The position numbers and the translations under genes are program-made. Positions 7,187 to 13,438 of a stretch of DNA of 17,278 nt are shown piece after piece. Positions within the stretch are counted from its first letter, which is position 1, and each line of letters starts with the position of its first letter. The DNA is from JAXDJJ01 sp034665745 (GTDB taxonomy: Bacteria; Actinomycetota; CADDZG01; WHSQ01). The stretch is taken from contig JAXDJJ010000070.1 of the NCBI GenBank assembly GCA_034665745.1, positions 1-17,278 on the forward strand. The letters are read 5' to 3'. The notes below the pieces were generated by a model. That model saw only the letters and a list, made by a program, of their open reading frames with translations, did not search any database and was not told where the DNA came from.

Positions 7187-8173
7187 ATGGCTGCTCGGAC
7201 GAAGGCACTGATCGCTGCTATCGCGTGCCTCGCGGCGCTCGCGGGGTCCCTGCCGACGAGCGCTCAGAGCATCGGGGTACTCGCCCGCAAAGCTCAGGTC
7301 TGCGAAGACGTCACCAAAGACGTCACCCTGTTCGCCGAGAAGATCAGCAAAGGCCGTATCGGCTACGGCTTGACCCCGAAGACTCCTCAGATCCCCGGTC
7401 CCACCCTCGAGATGACCGAAGGGGACTGCCTCCAGGTCACCCTCGTCAATGACACGAACCGGAAACTCTCGACCCACTATCACGGGGTGGGGTACACGGT
7501 AGCGAGCGACGGCACCCCGTTGAACTCGAGTTGCGTCCTCCCAGGCAGGACCCGCAGTTACGTCCTCGAGGCCCACGCTCCGACCACTCGCACCGATGGT
7601 TCGATCGACCCGGGCAGCGCCGGCTACTGGCACTACCACGACCACTGCATGGGTGGCCCGCACGGAACCGGCGGCATCAGGGCAGGATTGTTCGGCGCGT
7701 TGATCGTTCGACGCGCCGGTGACCCGGTCCCAGATGTGGACCCATTCATCGTCGTCATGAACGGCATATCGATCAACCTGAAGAAGGCACCAAACACGCC
7801 GACGTTCAAAGCAGACATGGGCCAGCGCGTGGAGTTCGTCGTGATCGGTCACGGCGACCTGTTCCACACGTTCCACCTTCACGGCCACCGATGGGTGGAC
7901 AACCGCACGGGTATCCCGGACGGACTGACCGACCCGGCGCGCTTGATCGATAACAAAACGATCGGGCCAGCCGAATCGTTCGGGTTCCAGGTGATCGCGG
8001 GCGAGCACGTCGGGCCGGGGGCATGGATGTATCACTGCCACGTGCAAGGTCACTCTGATGCGGGTATGTCCGGGATATTCATGGTCCGCACCCCAGGCGG
8101 TGAGGTCACGGACGCGACGAGACGGGCGATGAAGGAGTACAGGGCGATGCATATGGAGCACCACCATGGCTGA
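7187..8173 (+). CDS. Secreted two-domain multicopper oxidase (small laccase type)
   Basis: A 328-residue laccase-like oxidase that should oxidise phenolic or metal substrates outside the cell with reduction of O2 to water. An N-terminal Sec-type signal peptide (hydrophobic stretch about 8-22, cleavage near TSA-Q27) is followed by two cupredoxin domains. All copper motifs are present: H97-Y-H99, H149-Y-H151 (in YWHYHDHC), H227-TF-H230-L-H232, and H283-C284-H285 with H289 and M294. C284, H227, H289 and M294 form the type 1 site, in domain 2. The whole closely follows Streptomyces coelicolor SLAC (for example PGSAGYWHYHDH and GAWMYHCHVQ-HSD-GM), which works as a trimer. Differences are four extra cysteines (39, 81, 116, 154) and a short Met/His-rich tail. 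A GTG at 7172 is an alternative start 15 nt upstream. The gene overlaps the next by 8 nt. Confidence 0.92.
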   Translation: MAARTKALIAAIACLAALAGSLPTSAQSIGVLARKAQVCEDVTKDVTLFAEKISKGRIGYGLTPKTPQIPGPTLEMTEGDCLQVTLVNDTNRKLSTHYHGVGYTVASDGTPLNSSCVLPGRTRSYVLEAHAPTTRTDGSIDPGSAGYWHYHDHCMGGPHGTGGIRAGLFGALIVRRAGDPVPDVDPFIVVMNGISINLKKAPNTPTFKADMGQRVEFVVIGHGDLFHTFHLHGHRWVDNRTGIPDGLTDPARLIDNKTIGPAESFGFQVIAGEHVGPGAWMYHCHVQGHSDAGMSGIFMVRTPGGEVTDATRRAMKEYRAMHMEHHHG

Positions 8174-9698
8174 AAGACGATCCTCATCTCTAGCGGCTAA
8201 GGCGATCGCGTTAGCCGTTGCGGGCTGCGCCCTAGTGCTCGGTCTACCTCAGGCATCTATCGCAGCGACGGCAACCGTCACGCTTACCGACAACCGGTTC
8301 ACCCCGCAAGAGGTGCACATCGACCCGGGGGACAGCGTCGTGTGGACGAACCGCGGTCAGAATCAGCACGACATCCGATCGGACGATGGCGAGAGCTTCA
8401 AGTCCGGCACGATGGGGACGGGTAAGACCTTCTCACACAGGTTCCCCGACGAGGGCTTCTTCTACTACCACTGCAACTTCCACGGCGGCCGCCGGAAGGT
8501 CGGGATGTGGGGTCTCGTCGTCGTCGGCAACCCCGACCCCAAGACCGACCCGTATATCGACCTCGGTGGGGGAGGTAAGGACGCGCGTCCGATCCTGAAC
8601 GTGCCGAAGGATTTCCCAACGATCCAAGGCGCTATCGACCACGCGAACCCCGGCTCGACGGTCCTGATCGCACCCGGTGTCTACAAGACCGCGGTAACGG
8701 TGCAGACACCCGACCTCATCATCAAAGGCGTCGACCGGTTCCGCACGATCCTCGACGGCGAGGACAAGCGGGGGAACGGCATCACCGTCGACGGCACCAA
8801 GAACGTGCGGGTCGAGAACCTCACCGTCAAGAACTACACGAGCAATGGTGTCTACATCAACAACACCACCGGCTACACGGTTAACAAGGTCGATGCCATC
8901 AAGGGCCGCACCTACGGGATCTATGCGTTCGACTCGTACGACGGCGTGATCAAGAACTCGTACGCGTACGGGAGTGGTGACGGGGCGTTCTACGTCGGGC
9001 AATGCCTGAACTGCTCGACCTTGATCGAACATGTGGTGGGAACATGGAGCTACCTGGGGTACTCGGGGACGAACTCGACAGGTGTCGTCATCCGAGACTC
9101 GATATTCACCCACAACGCCCTAGGTGTCGTGCCGAACACGTTGCCGACCGAAGAGCTCGGACCCAACCGTGGGACAACGATCGTCAACAACAAGATCTTC
9201 GACAACAACTACGCATCGATCCCCGGAGCCGGGTTCTCGGATCCCAACGACCAACCCGTCGGCGTAGAGATCGGCACTGGCGTCTGGCTGCCGGGCGTCG
9301 AGAACAACGTCGTGATCGGTAACCAGATCTATGACCACAACTCCTATGGGGTCCTCATCAGCCAGTCGCTCGATAGCGACACCCCCATGAACAACAGCGT
9401 CCTCGACAACTTCATCAGGAATTCCGATCTCGATCAGGACGGCTATGGCTATGACCTCGCCTATGACGGCAATGGGGGACTCAACTGCTGGGCCGGCAAT
9501 GACTTCGAGGGAGCTACGGGGCCCGCGGACATCGAAACGATGTACCCCTGCGATGAACGGGTGATGGGCGTGCCGTTCCCGCCCGTTGAAGCCCACATCG
9601 TGGCGTCCGCAGCACAGGCACAGACCCGCCCGCAGGAAGAGCCACCGGATCCGAAGCGCCCACGCTGTCAGAAGGGCGCTCCGGGCTGTCACCGCTAG
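8166..9698 (+). CDS. Secreted cupredoxin fused to right-handed beta-helix (NosD-like)
   Basis: A 510-residue exported protein with two different parts. A signal peptide (residues 1 to about 33, ending ASIA-A) leads to a plastocyanin/azurin-like domain at 35-120 with a complete type 1 copper set: H68 (NQHDI), C103 and H106 (YYHCNFH), M114 (KVGMWG). A glycine-rich linker (132-140) is followed by FPTIQGAIDHANPGSTVLIAPGVY, the classic entry of a right-handed parallel beta-helix, and then by many short Asn/Gly/Val-rich turns to about residue 460 (NosD/CASH-type). The C terminus is Pro-rich with two cysteines (CQKGAPGC). The start ATG lies inside the laccase stop region (8-nt overlap), so the two are translationally coupled and probably act together in extracellular electron transfer. 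The beta-helix may bind polysaccharide or another surface polymer; that is inference. Confidence 0.86.
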   Translation: MAERRSSSLAAKAIALAVAGCALVLGLPQASIAATATVTLTDNRFTPQEVHIDPGDSVVWTNRGQNQHDIRSDDGESFKSGTMGTGKTFSHRFPDEGFFYYHCNFHGGRRKVGMWGLVVVGNPDPKTDPYIDLGGGGKDARPILNVPKDFPTIQGAIDHANPGSTVLIAPGVYKTAVTVQTPDLIIKGVDRFRTILDGEDKRGNGITVDGTKNVRVENLTVKNYTSNGVYINNTTGYTVNKVDAIKGRTYGIYAFDSYDGVIKNSYAYGSGDGAFYVGQCLNCSTLIEHVVGTWSYLGYSGTNSTGVVIRDSIFTHNALGVVPNTLPTEELGPNRGTTIVNNKIFDNNYASIPGAGFSDPNDQPVGVEIGTGVWLPGVENNVVIGNQIYDHNSYGVLISQSLDSDTPMNNSVLDNFIRNSDLDQDGYGYDLAYDGNGGLNCWAGNDFEGATGPADIETMYPCDERVMGVPFPPVEAHIVASAAQAQTRPQEEPPDPKRPRCQKGAPGCHR

Positions 9699-9790
9699 AC
9701 CCGCACCTAGCGGCCTTCGTGGCTCGGGGGATTGGCCGATCATCTCAGTGGTGGCGTAGCTTTACATAGTGTGTATTATGGGCGATTCCA

Positions 9791-10525
9791 CTAGGCGGTA
9801 GTTCGCCGGTCCTTCCGGGCGTGGATGCCCCAGCGAGCGATCCGCAATAAGGCTTCGCCGACGATCTTCTTGCTCATCTTCGAGTTCCCGCGCTCGCGTT
9901 CGACGAACGTGATCGGAACCTCGACGATCCGTCGACGAGCTTGGAACGTCCGGAACGTCATCTCGACCTGGAACGCGTAACCCTCGGAGCTCACCGTGTC
10001 GAGCCCCAGGTCCTCCAACCAGCTCGTCCGATAGGCACGGAAGCCGGCCGTCGAGTCCTTCACGTCGAAGCCCAGCCACGCCCTCGAATAGACGTTCGCT
10101 CCCTTCGAGAGCCACCGGCGGAACACCCCCCAATTCCTGGTACCTCCGCCGCGGACGTAGCGAGAGCCGATGACCAGGTCGGCACCGGCCTCGAGAGCGT
10201 CGAGCAGACGAGGGACGTCGGCAGGGTCGTGCGAGAGATCTGCGTCCATCTCTACGACAGCCTCATAGCCTCGGTCCATCGCCCACGCGAAACCGGTCCG
10301 GTAGGCGCTGCCGAGGCCTTGTTTGAAGGGCCGCTCGATCAGATGGACGTCGTGAGGTCCGGCCGCTATCTGTTTGACGACCTCAGCCGTCCCGTCCGGC
10401 GAACCGTCGTCCACTACCAACAGAGACACGCGCCCGCCCGCCGCGTCGAACAATCTCCTTGCGACCTCGTTGATGTTCTCGCGTTCGTTGTAGGTGGGCA
10501 CGATCACCAGTGCCTGCTGAACCAT
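9791..10525 (-). CDS. ppm: Polyprenol monophosphomannose synthase (GT2)
   Basis: Makes polyprenyl-phosphate-mannose from GDP-mannose on the cytoplasmic face of the membrane, the lipid-linked donor for GT-C mannosyltransferases. 244 residues of a GT-A/GT2 fold: VIVPTYNERENI at 8-18, VVDDGSPDGT at 37-46, the metal-binding D94-A-D96 in EMDADLSHDP, GSRYVRGG at 120-127, DSTAGFRAYR near 157 and the C-terminal VPITFVERERGNSKMS typical of DPM1/Ppm synthases. There is no C-terminal membrane domain. An in-frame GTG at 10537 overlaps the lnt stop as GTGA and is an equally possible start (four residues longer). The gene follows lnt directly; in M. tuberculosis the two activities are fused in Ppm1 (Rv2051c). 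It converges with the beta-helix gene, with 92 nt between stops. Confidence 0.92.
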   Translation of the reverse strand: MVQQALVIVPTYNERENINEVARRLFDAAGGRVSLLVVDDGSPDGTAEVVKQIAAGPHDVHLIERPFKQGLGSAYRTGFAWAMDRGYEAVVEMDADLSHDPADVPRLLDALEAGADLVIGSRYVRGGGTRNWGVFRRWLSKGANVYSRAWLGFDVKDSTAGFRAYRTSWLEDLGLDTVSSEGYAFQVEMTFRTFQARRRIVEVPITFVERERGNSKMSKKIVGEALLRIARWGIHARKDRRTTA

Positions 10526-10533
10526 CGTCGTCG

Positions 10534-12021
10534 TCACGCCGGCACCGTACCCGTCGGCCGTCTGCGGAACGCATAGAGCATCCCGACGAGAGATATCACT
10601 ATGCAGGACCAGGGAAGCCACTCCCCCGTCCGCGCGTAGATAGAGATATCGGCCGCCGTCGAGATATCCGCAACCAAGGTGTCCTCGGTGTACAGCTCGG
10701 TGGTGTTGCCGACCAGGCCCTGGAAACTCACGAACCCCGAGATCCCACTCAAGGCTGCATGCACGACCGGTACCCGCGTCTCGGCAGCGCGCACCTGGCT
10801 CATGGCCAGGTGTTGTGCAGAAGCCCACGAGTGCTTCCAGGTTGAGGTGTTCGTAGCCACCACGATCAGTCCTGCACCATCGGCCACACGATCGCGCACG
10901 ATGTGACCGAAGTCTCCTTCGAACGAGATGACCGTCGCTATCTCGTGCCCTCCGACCTCGAGGTTGTTTGGGTCGTGGCCGGCAACGGCGTCGCGCGGGA
11001 TCTGATCGAGCATCGGTATCCAACCGAATGCGTCGCGCGCTGGAACGTACTCGCCGAAGGGCACGAGATGGGTCTTCTGGTACTCGTCGATGATGTTGCC
11101 CTGTGCGTCGACCAGCAAGGCCTCTACCTTGTAGTGGTCGGGCCCGTCTTCGATGTTCGCCCCAACGATCATCGGCGCGCCGACGGATCGAGCTGCGTTC
11201 GACACCATGTTCTTGACGTCCGCATCGAGGAAGGGGTCGATACCGACCGCGCTCTCGGGCCACACCACGAGATCGATGTGGTCGTCCGCCAGTTGTTGGG
11301 TCAATCGCATGTGGCGCTCGACCCGAGCTCGTTCGTCCTCCACGAGAACTCCGGGAGAGGCGTTGCCCTGGACGATGGCAACGCGAAGGATCTCGCTGCT
11401 ATGCGGCGGAGCGTCGCCATCGATCTGGGGGATCACATAGGTCAGCAGCACCATCGCTGCGATCATCGCTGCCCCTCCCGCGGCCCACACGACGCGGGCC
11501 ACTCCCCTACTCAGCCATGCGCTGGCGACCATCACGTTGACGGCGAGAAGCACGAACGACACGGTCTTGCCGCCGCCGACCTGTGAGATATCTAAGAGCC
11601 ACGGGAACACGCCTTGGCTCTGGGCCAGTTGGCCCCACGGGAACCCCACGACCGGTGCGACCTCTCTCAGGGTCTCGCATGCGACCCACAAGGCCGGGGC
11701 GAAGAGCACCCACCACCGCCGGTCGAGGCGCGAGATGAGCCCCCACGCGGCCCCGAACGCCCCGATGTAGAGAGCTTCCATCACCACAAGGACGGCCCAC
11801 GCGACCCACCCGACCACGCTGACCCAGATCAGTAACGAGCCGAAGAACCCCAACCCGAACGCGACGCCGAGGGCGAACCCCTTGCGCGCGGATCCTCGTG
11901 CGAGAACGAGCAGGGGCGCGATCGCTATCCACGCGAGAGGAGCTACCGAGGGTTCGGGAAAGGCGAAACTCAGCAGGATCCCAGAACAGATACAGACGAC
12001 CAGGGACCACCCCCTGGTCAT
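10534..12021 (-). CDS. lnt: Apolipoprotein N-acyltransferase homologue, Cys-to-Ser
   Basis: A 495-residue integral membrane protein: several hydrophobic helices in residues 5-200, then a nitrilase-like (carbon-nitrogen hydrolase) domain from 212 to about 465, and a last membrane segment near 473-488. Lnt adds the third acyl chain to the N-terminal cysteine of lipoproteins. The first two triad residues are present, E256 in VVWPESAVG and K316 in YQKTHLVPFGEY, but the nucleophile position reads I-S366-F-E instead of I-C-Y-E (TCG at 10926-10924), so the usual thioester enzyme is not possible as read. Downstream family motifs (ATNTSTWKHSWASAQHLAMS, RVPVVHAALSGISG) are intact, which argues against decay. 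It lies 7 nt after the DUF4193 stop and overlaps or abuts ppm, so it is one operon with both. Confidence 0.9.
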   Translation of the reverse strand: MTRGWSLVVCICSGILLSFAFPEPSVAPLAWIAIAPLLVLARGSARKGFALGVAFGLGFFGSLLIWVSVVGWVAWAVLVVMEALYIGAFGAAWGLISRLDRRWWVLFAPALWVACETLREVAPVVGFPWGQLAQSQGVFPWLLDISQVGGGKTVSFVLLAVNVMVASAWLSRGVARVVWAAGGAAMIAAMVLLTYVIPQIDGDAPPHSSEILRVAIVQGNASPGVLVEDERARVERHMRLTQQLADDHIDLVVWPESAVGIDPFLDADVKNMVSNAARSVGAPMIVGANIEDGPDHYKVEALLVDAQGNIIDEYQKTHLVPFGEYVPARDAFGWIPMLDQIPRDAVAGHDPNNLEVGGHEIATVISFEGDFGHIVRDRVADGAGLIVVATNTSTWKHSWASAQHLAMSQVRAAETRVPVVHAALSGISGFVSFQGLVGNTTELYTEDTLVADISTAADISIYARTGEWLPWSCIVISLVGMLYAFRRRPTGTVPA

Positions 12022-12028
12022 GGCGCTG

Positions 12029-12397
12029 CTAGGCGCAGTCGCGGCAGTACATGCGCTTCTCGTCGGCGAGCTGGGACCGAGCCTTCACGAGGTAGCACGA
12101 CTTGCACACGAACTCCTCTTGGTCCTTTATGGGGATGACTTTGCTCGGCAGGGCCGTAGCAGCGGCGGTGTCCTTCTCCGAGGACAGCGCCATGATGTCA
12201 TCTTCGTCCTCGGACTCGTCCGAACCCTTGCGCGCCGATGCACGCTGGGCAAGGAGCTCCTCGAGGCTGGCCTCGTCTGACTCCTCGTCGTCCTCGTCGG
12301 TAGCGAGCGCCGCCTCTTCCTCTTCGATCTCGTCGGCGTCGGCCTCGGCAAGGTCAACCGTTTCTTCGGACTCGAGATCTTCGTCTTCCGCAGCCAC
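12029..12397 (-). CDS. DUF4193 zinc-ribbon protein
   Basis: A 122-residue acidic protein with a short C-terminal zinc ribbon, characteristic of Actinomycetota and of unknown function. Residues 1-75 are strongly acidic and low-complexity (many Glu/Asp, with SLEELLAQR in the middle as in other members). The C-terminal 30 residues hold C98-KS-C101 and C118-RD-C121 in EEFVCKSCYLVKARSQLADE...YCRDCA, the family signature. The ribbon is slightly short compared with the form I know, which has a few more residues before the second Cys pair. The only in-frame start is a GTG (12397), preceded by a stop 6 nt upstream; AAGGAG lies 12 nt upstream, longer than usual. It is first in the operon with lnt and ppm. 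Confidence 0.9.
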   Translation of the reverse strand: MAAEDEDLESEETVDLAEADADEIEEEEAALATDEDDEESDEASLEELLAQRASARKGSDESEDEDDIMALSSEKDTAAATALPSKVIPIKDQEEFVCKSCYLVKARSQLADEKRMYCRDCA

Positions 12398-12434
12398 TTC
12401 GGATCAGTGCTCCTTCGGTTCGGTTTACGGGGCA

Positions 12435-12440
12435 AGCCTA
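12435..12440 (-). promoter_or_regulatory. Possible -10 box for the DUF4193-lnt-ppm operon
   Basis: On the minus strand TAGGCT (12440-12435) is preceded by CA and would give a start near 12428, about 30 nt before the GTG of the DUF4193 gene, leaving AAGGAG inside the leader. No good -35 is seen. If this is not a promoter, the operon would have to be read from the strong promoter at 12934-12906 through the structured RNA. Confidence 0.35.
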
Positions 12441-12491
12441 TGCGTACCCCACTTCCTGGGAGAAACACCTAGGTAGCGGCCGCATTCCCAG

Positions 12492-12899
12492 AAAAGGCCG
12501 GACATGAAGGAAGGGCCCGGATGGCATCTGGGTCCGCTCGTTAGACGCCTTGCGGCGCTTATTAGAGCGTTTTCCTCGTGCCTTCCGGGCCCTGCCAGAA
12601 AGTAGTCCCAAGCAACCTCCGGTGCGTCTGCGCCGCTCGAGTGGGTCACCTCTCTGCGACATCCGGCAAGCCGGAGCCACCTAGTGGCCGTTCCACTCGC
12701 TCCCAGAGATCCTCCCGAGAACCTTGCGGCTCTCGGTGCGTCCCGGTGGAGCCGAAGCTCCTCCGATCCGGGTCCGACCGTCTTACCGGCCGGGCCTTCG
12801 GTCCGATCCCCGAGGGGTTCTGACCGATCCCTGGTCTTTCGAGGATCCCCTTTCGGGGTTCCTCCCGGCGGCGCTGCTTGCCGTTTGCTGCTTGGGACT
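12492..12899 (-). ncRNA. Candidate structured non-coding RNA, class not recognised
   Basis: This fills most of the 656-base gap 12398-13053, which has no credible gene. Reading the minus strand from the predicted +1 (12899), a core is closed by P1, 13 bp: 12899-12887 with 12616-12604. Inside are P2 (12874-12868 with 12636-12630, all G-C), then hairpins at 12864-12841 (GAAA loop), 12827-12798, 12793-12774 (loop GUAAGA), 12772-12742 (UUCG loop), 12736-12715 (GCAA loop) and 12699-12638, the last enclosing a CUUG hairpin (12675-12662). A 6-bp pseudoknot is possible between 12709-12704 and 12656-12651. A second domain, 12593-12512, is a long interrupted hairpin ending in CGCC-GCAA-GGCG, followed by a U/C-rich stretch and UUUU at 12495-12492 that could end transcription. 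I see no RNase P (GAGGAAAGUCC, ACAGAA), tmRNA, SRP or tRNA hallmarks. The 3' end is a guess. Confidence 0.72.
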
Positions 12900-12905
12900 G
12901 GACGC

Positions 12906-12934
12906 AACATATGGACCCCAGCAAGGGGTGTCAA
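12906..12934 (-). promoter_or_regulatory. Consensus-like promoter of the structured RNA
   Basis: On the minus strand TTGACA (12934-12929), a 17-nt spacer and TATGTT (12911-12906). The -35 is perfect and the spacing optimal; the -10 has TA at the left and T at the right end. The predicted +1 is A12899, seven bases after the -10, which is exactly the first base of helix P1. No coding start follows for about 500 nt, which suggests a promoter for a stable RNA. Confidence 0.75.
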
Positions 12935-12943
12935 TGCGAAAAA

Positions 12944-12960
12944 CCAAGTTCTAAACCTGG
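12944..12960. promoter_or_regulatory. Near-palindrome just upstream of the RNA promoter
   Basis: CCAAGTT-CTA-AACCTGG on the plus strand is a 7-bp inverted repeat with one mismatch and a 3-nt centre, followed on the minus strand by TTTTT. It lies about 10 bp upstream of the -35, a usual place for an activator or repressor site. Its local composition is richer in A and T than its surroundings. Confidence 0.35.
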
Positions 12961-13040
12961 TCGCGAAAGATTCTCGTTCGTCCGCAATTGCTCCACAAGT
13001 TCTCCCCAACTACTCCCCCGAAAGTGCTTTGAAATGGCCT

Positions 13041-13053
13041 TACGATGTCGCCC
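13041..13053 (+). promoter_or_regulatory. Leaderless -10 box for the YjbQ-family gene
   Basis: TACGAT (13041-13046) is followed by 7 nt and then ATG at 13054, so transcription should start at the start codon. This argues for the ATG at 13054 rather than the one at 13045, which lies inside the -10 box. No clear -35 is visible. Confidence 0.55.
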
Positions 13054-13425
13054 ATGTTGAAGACGCACTCGGCGCGTTGCACCGCCGAAACGAACGGCGC
13101 GCCGGACTTCGTCGACATCACCGATGCGATCGAGGCGGCGCTCGCCGACTCCGGTATCAGGAACGGTCAGGTCACCGTGTTCGCTCCCGGCGACGGCTGT
13201 TCGATCCTGGTCAACGAACGCGAGTCTGGGCTCCTCCACGACCTGAAGGTCACCCTGGGCCGCCTGAAGGACGCCTGGCCCCCCTCGGTGATCGGCTCGG
13301 CTTCCATCGTGGTTCCGGCTTTCGATGGCCGCCTTGGCCTGGGTGTGTGGCAACGGGTGCTCCTGGTCGAGCTGAGGGCCGCAGCCAGCCGTCCGGTCCT
13401 GGTCCAAGTATTGGGCGAAGCCTGA
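13054..13425 (+). CDS. Reduced YjbQ/UPF0047-family protein
   Basis: A 123-residue cytoplasmic protein of the YjbQ (UPF0047, 'secondary thiamine-phosphate synthase') family. Family marks are FVDITDAIEAALADSGIRNG at 19-38, SILVNERESGLLHDL at 50-64 (NE of the usual INENAD), and the last strands SIVVPAFDGRLGLGVWQRVLLVEL at 84-107. The usual HT(T/S) before the NE motif is replaced by GDGC (46-49), and the middle segment that normally carries a second conserved His (GN-DAH-like) is missing, so the known active-site histidines are absent. The start at 13054 is chosen because a -10 box lies 7 nt upstream. It ends 13 nt before proS and is probably co-transcribed with it. Function unknown. Confidence 0.75.
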   Translation: MLKTHSARCTAETNGAPDFVDITDAIEAALADSGIRNGQVTVFAPGDGCSILVNERESGLLHDLKVTLGRLKDAWPPSVIGSASIVVPAFDGRLGLGVWQRVLLVELRAAASRPVLVQVLGEA

Positions 13426-13438
13426 TGGCTAAGGCCAT

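Noticed and set aside
6455..8167. 570-codon minus-strand open frame opposite the mannosyltransferase and laccase genes
   Set aside because: It spans two well-supported plus-strand genes and their spacer, and its translation is His/Arg/Asp-rich noise.
9761..9779. TTTACA...TATTAT as a plus-strand promoter between the beta-helix and ppm genes
   Set aside because: The boxes are only 7 nt apart and would drive transcription into the end of the convergent ppm gene.
12841..12864. Plus-strand intrinsic terminator from the hairpin GAGGATCCCC-TTTC-GGGGTTCCTC
   Set aside because: No U-run follows and no plus-strand gene precedes it; it is better explained as a GAAA-capped hairpin of the minus-strand RNA.
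12492..12899. RNase P RNA or tmRNA as the identity of the structured RNA
   Set aside because: The size and closed topology fit loosely, but the near-invariant motifs (GAGGAAAGUCC and ACAGAA for RNase P; a tRNA-Ala-like end with CCA and tag codons for tmRNA) are absent by eye.
12425..13009. 194-codon minus-strand frame across the structured region
   Set aside because: Its composition reflects the G/C-rich RNA helices; it has no recognisable domain and crosses the RNA promoter.
13029..13034. TTGAAA as the -35 of the YjbQ promoter
   Set aside because: Only 6 nt separate it from the -10 box; far too short.
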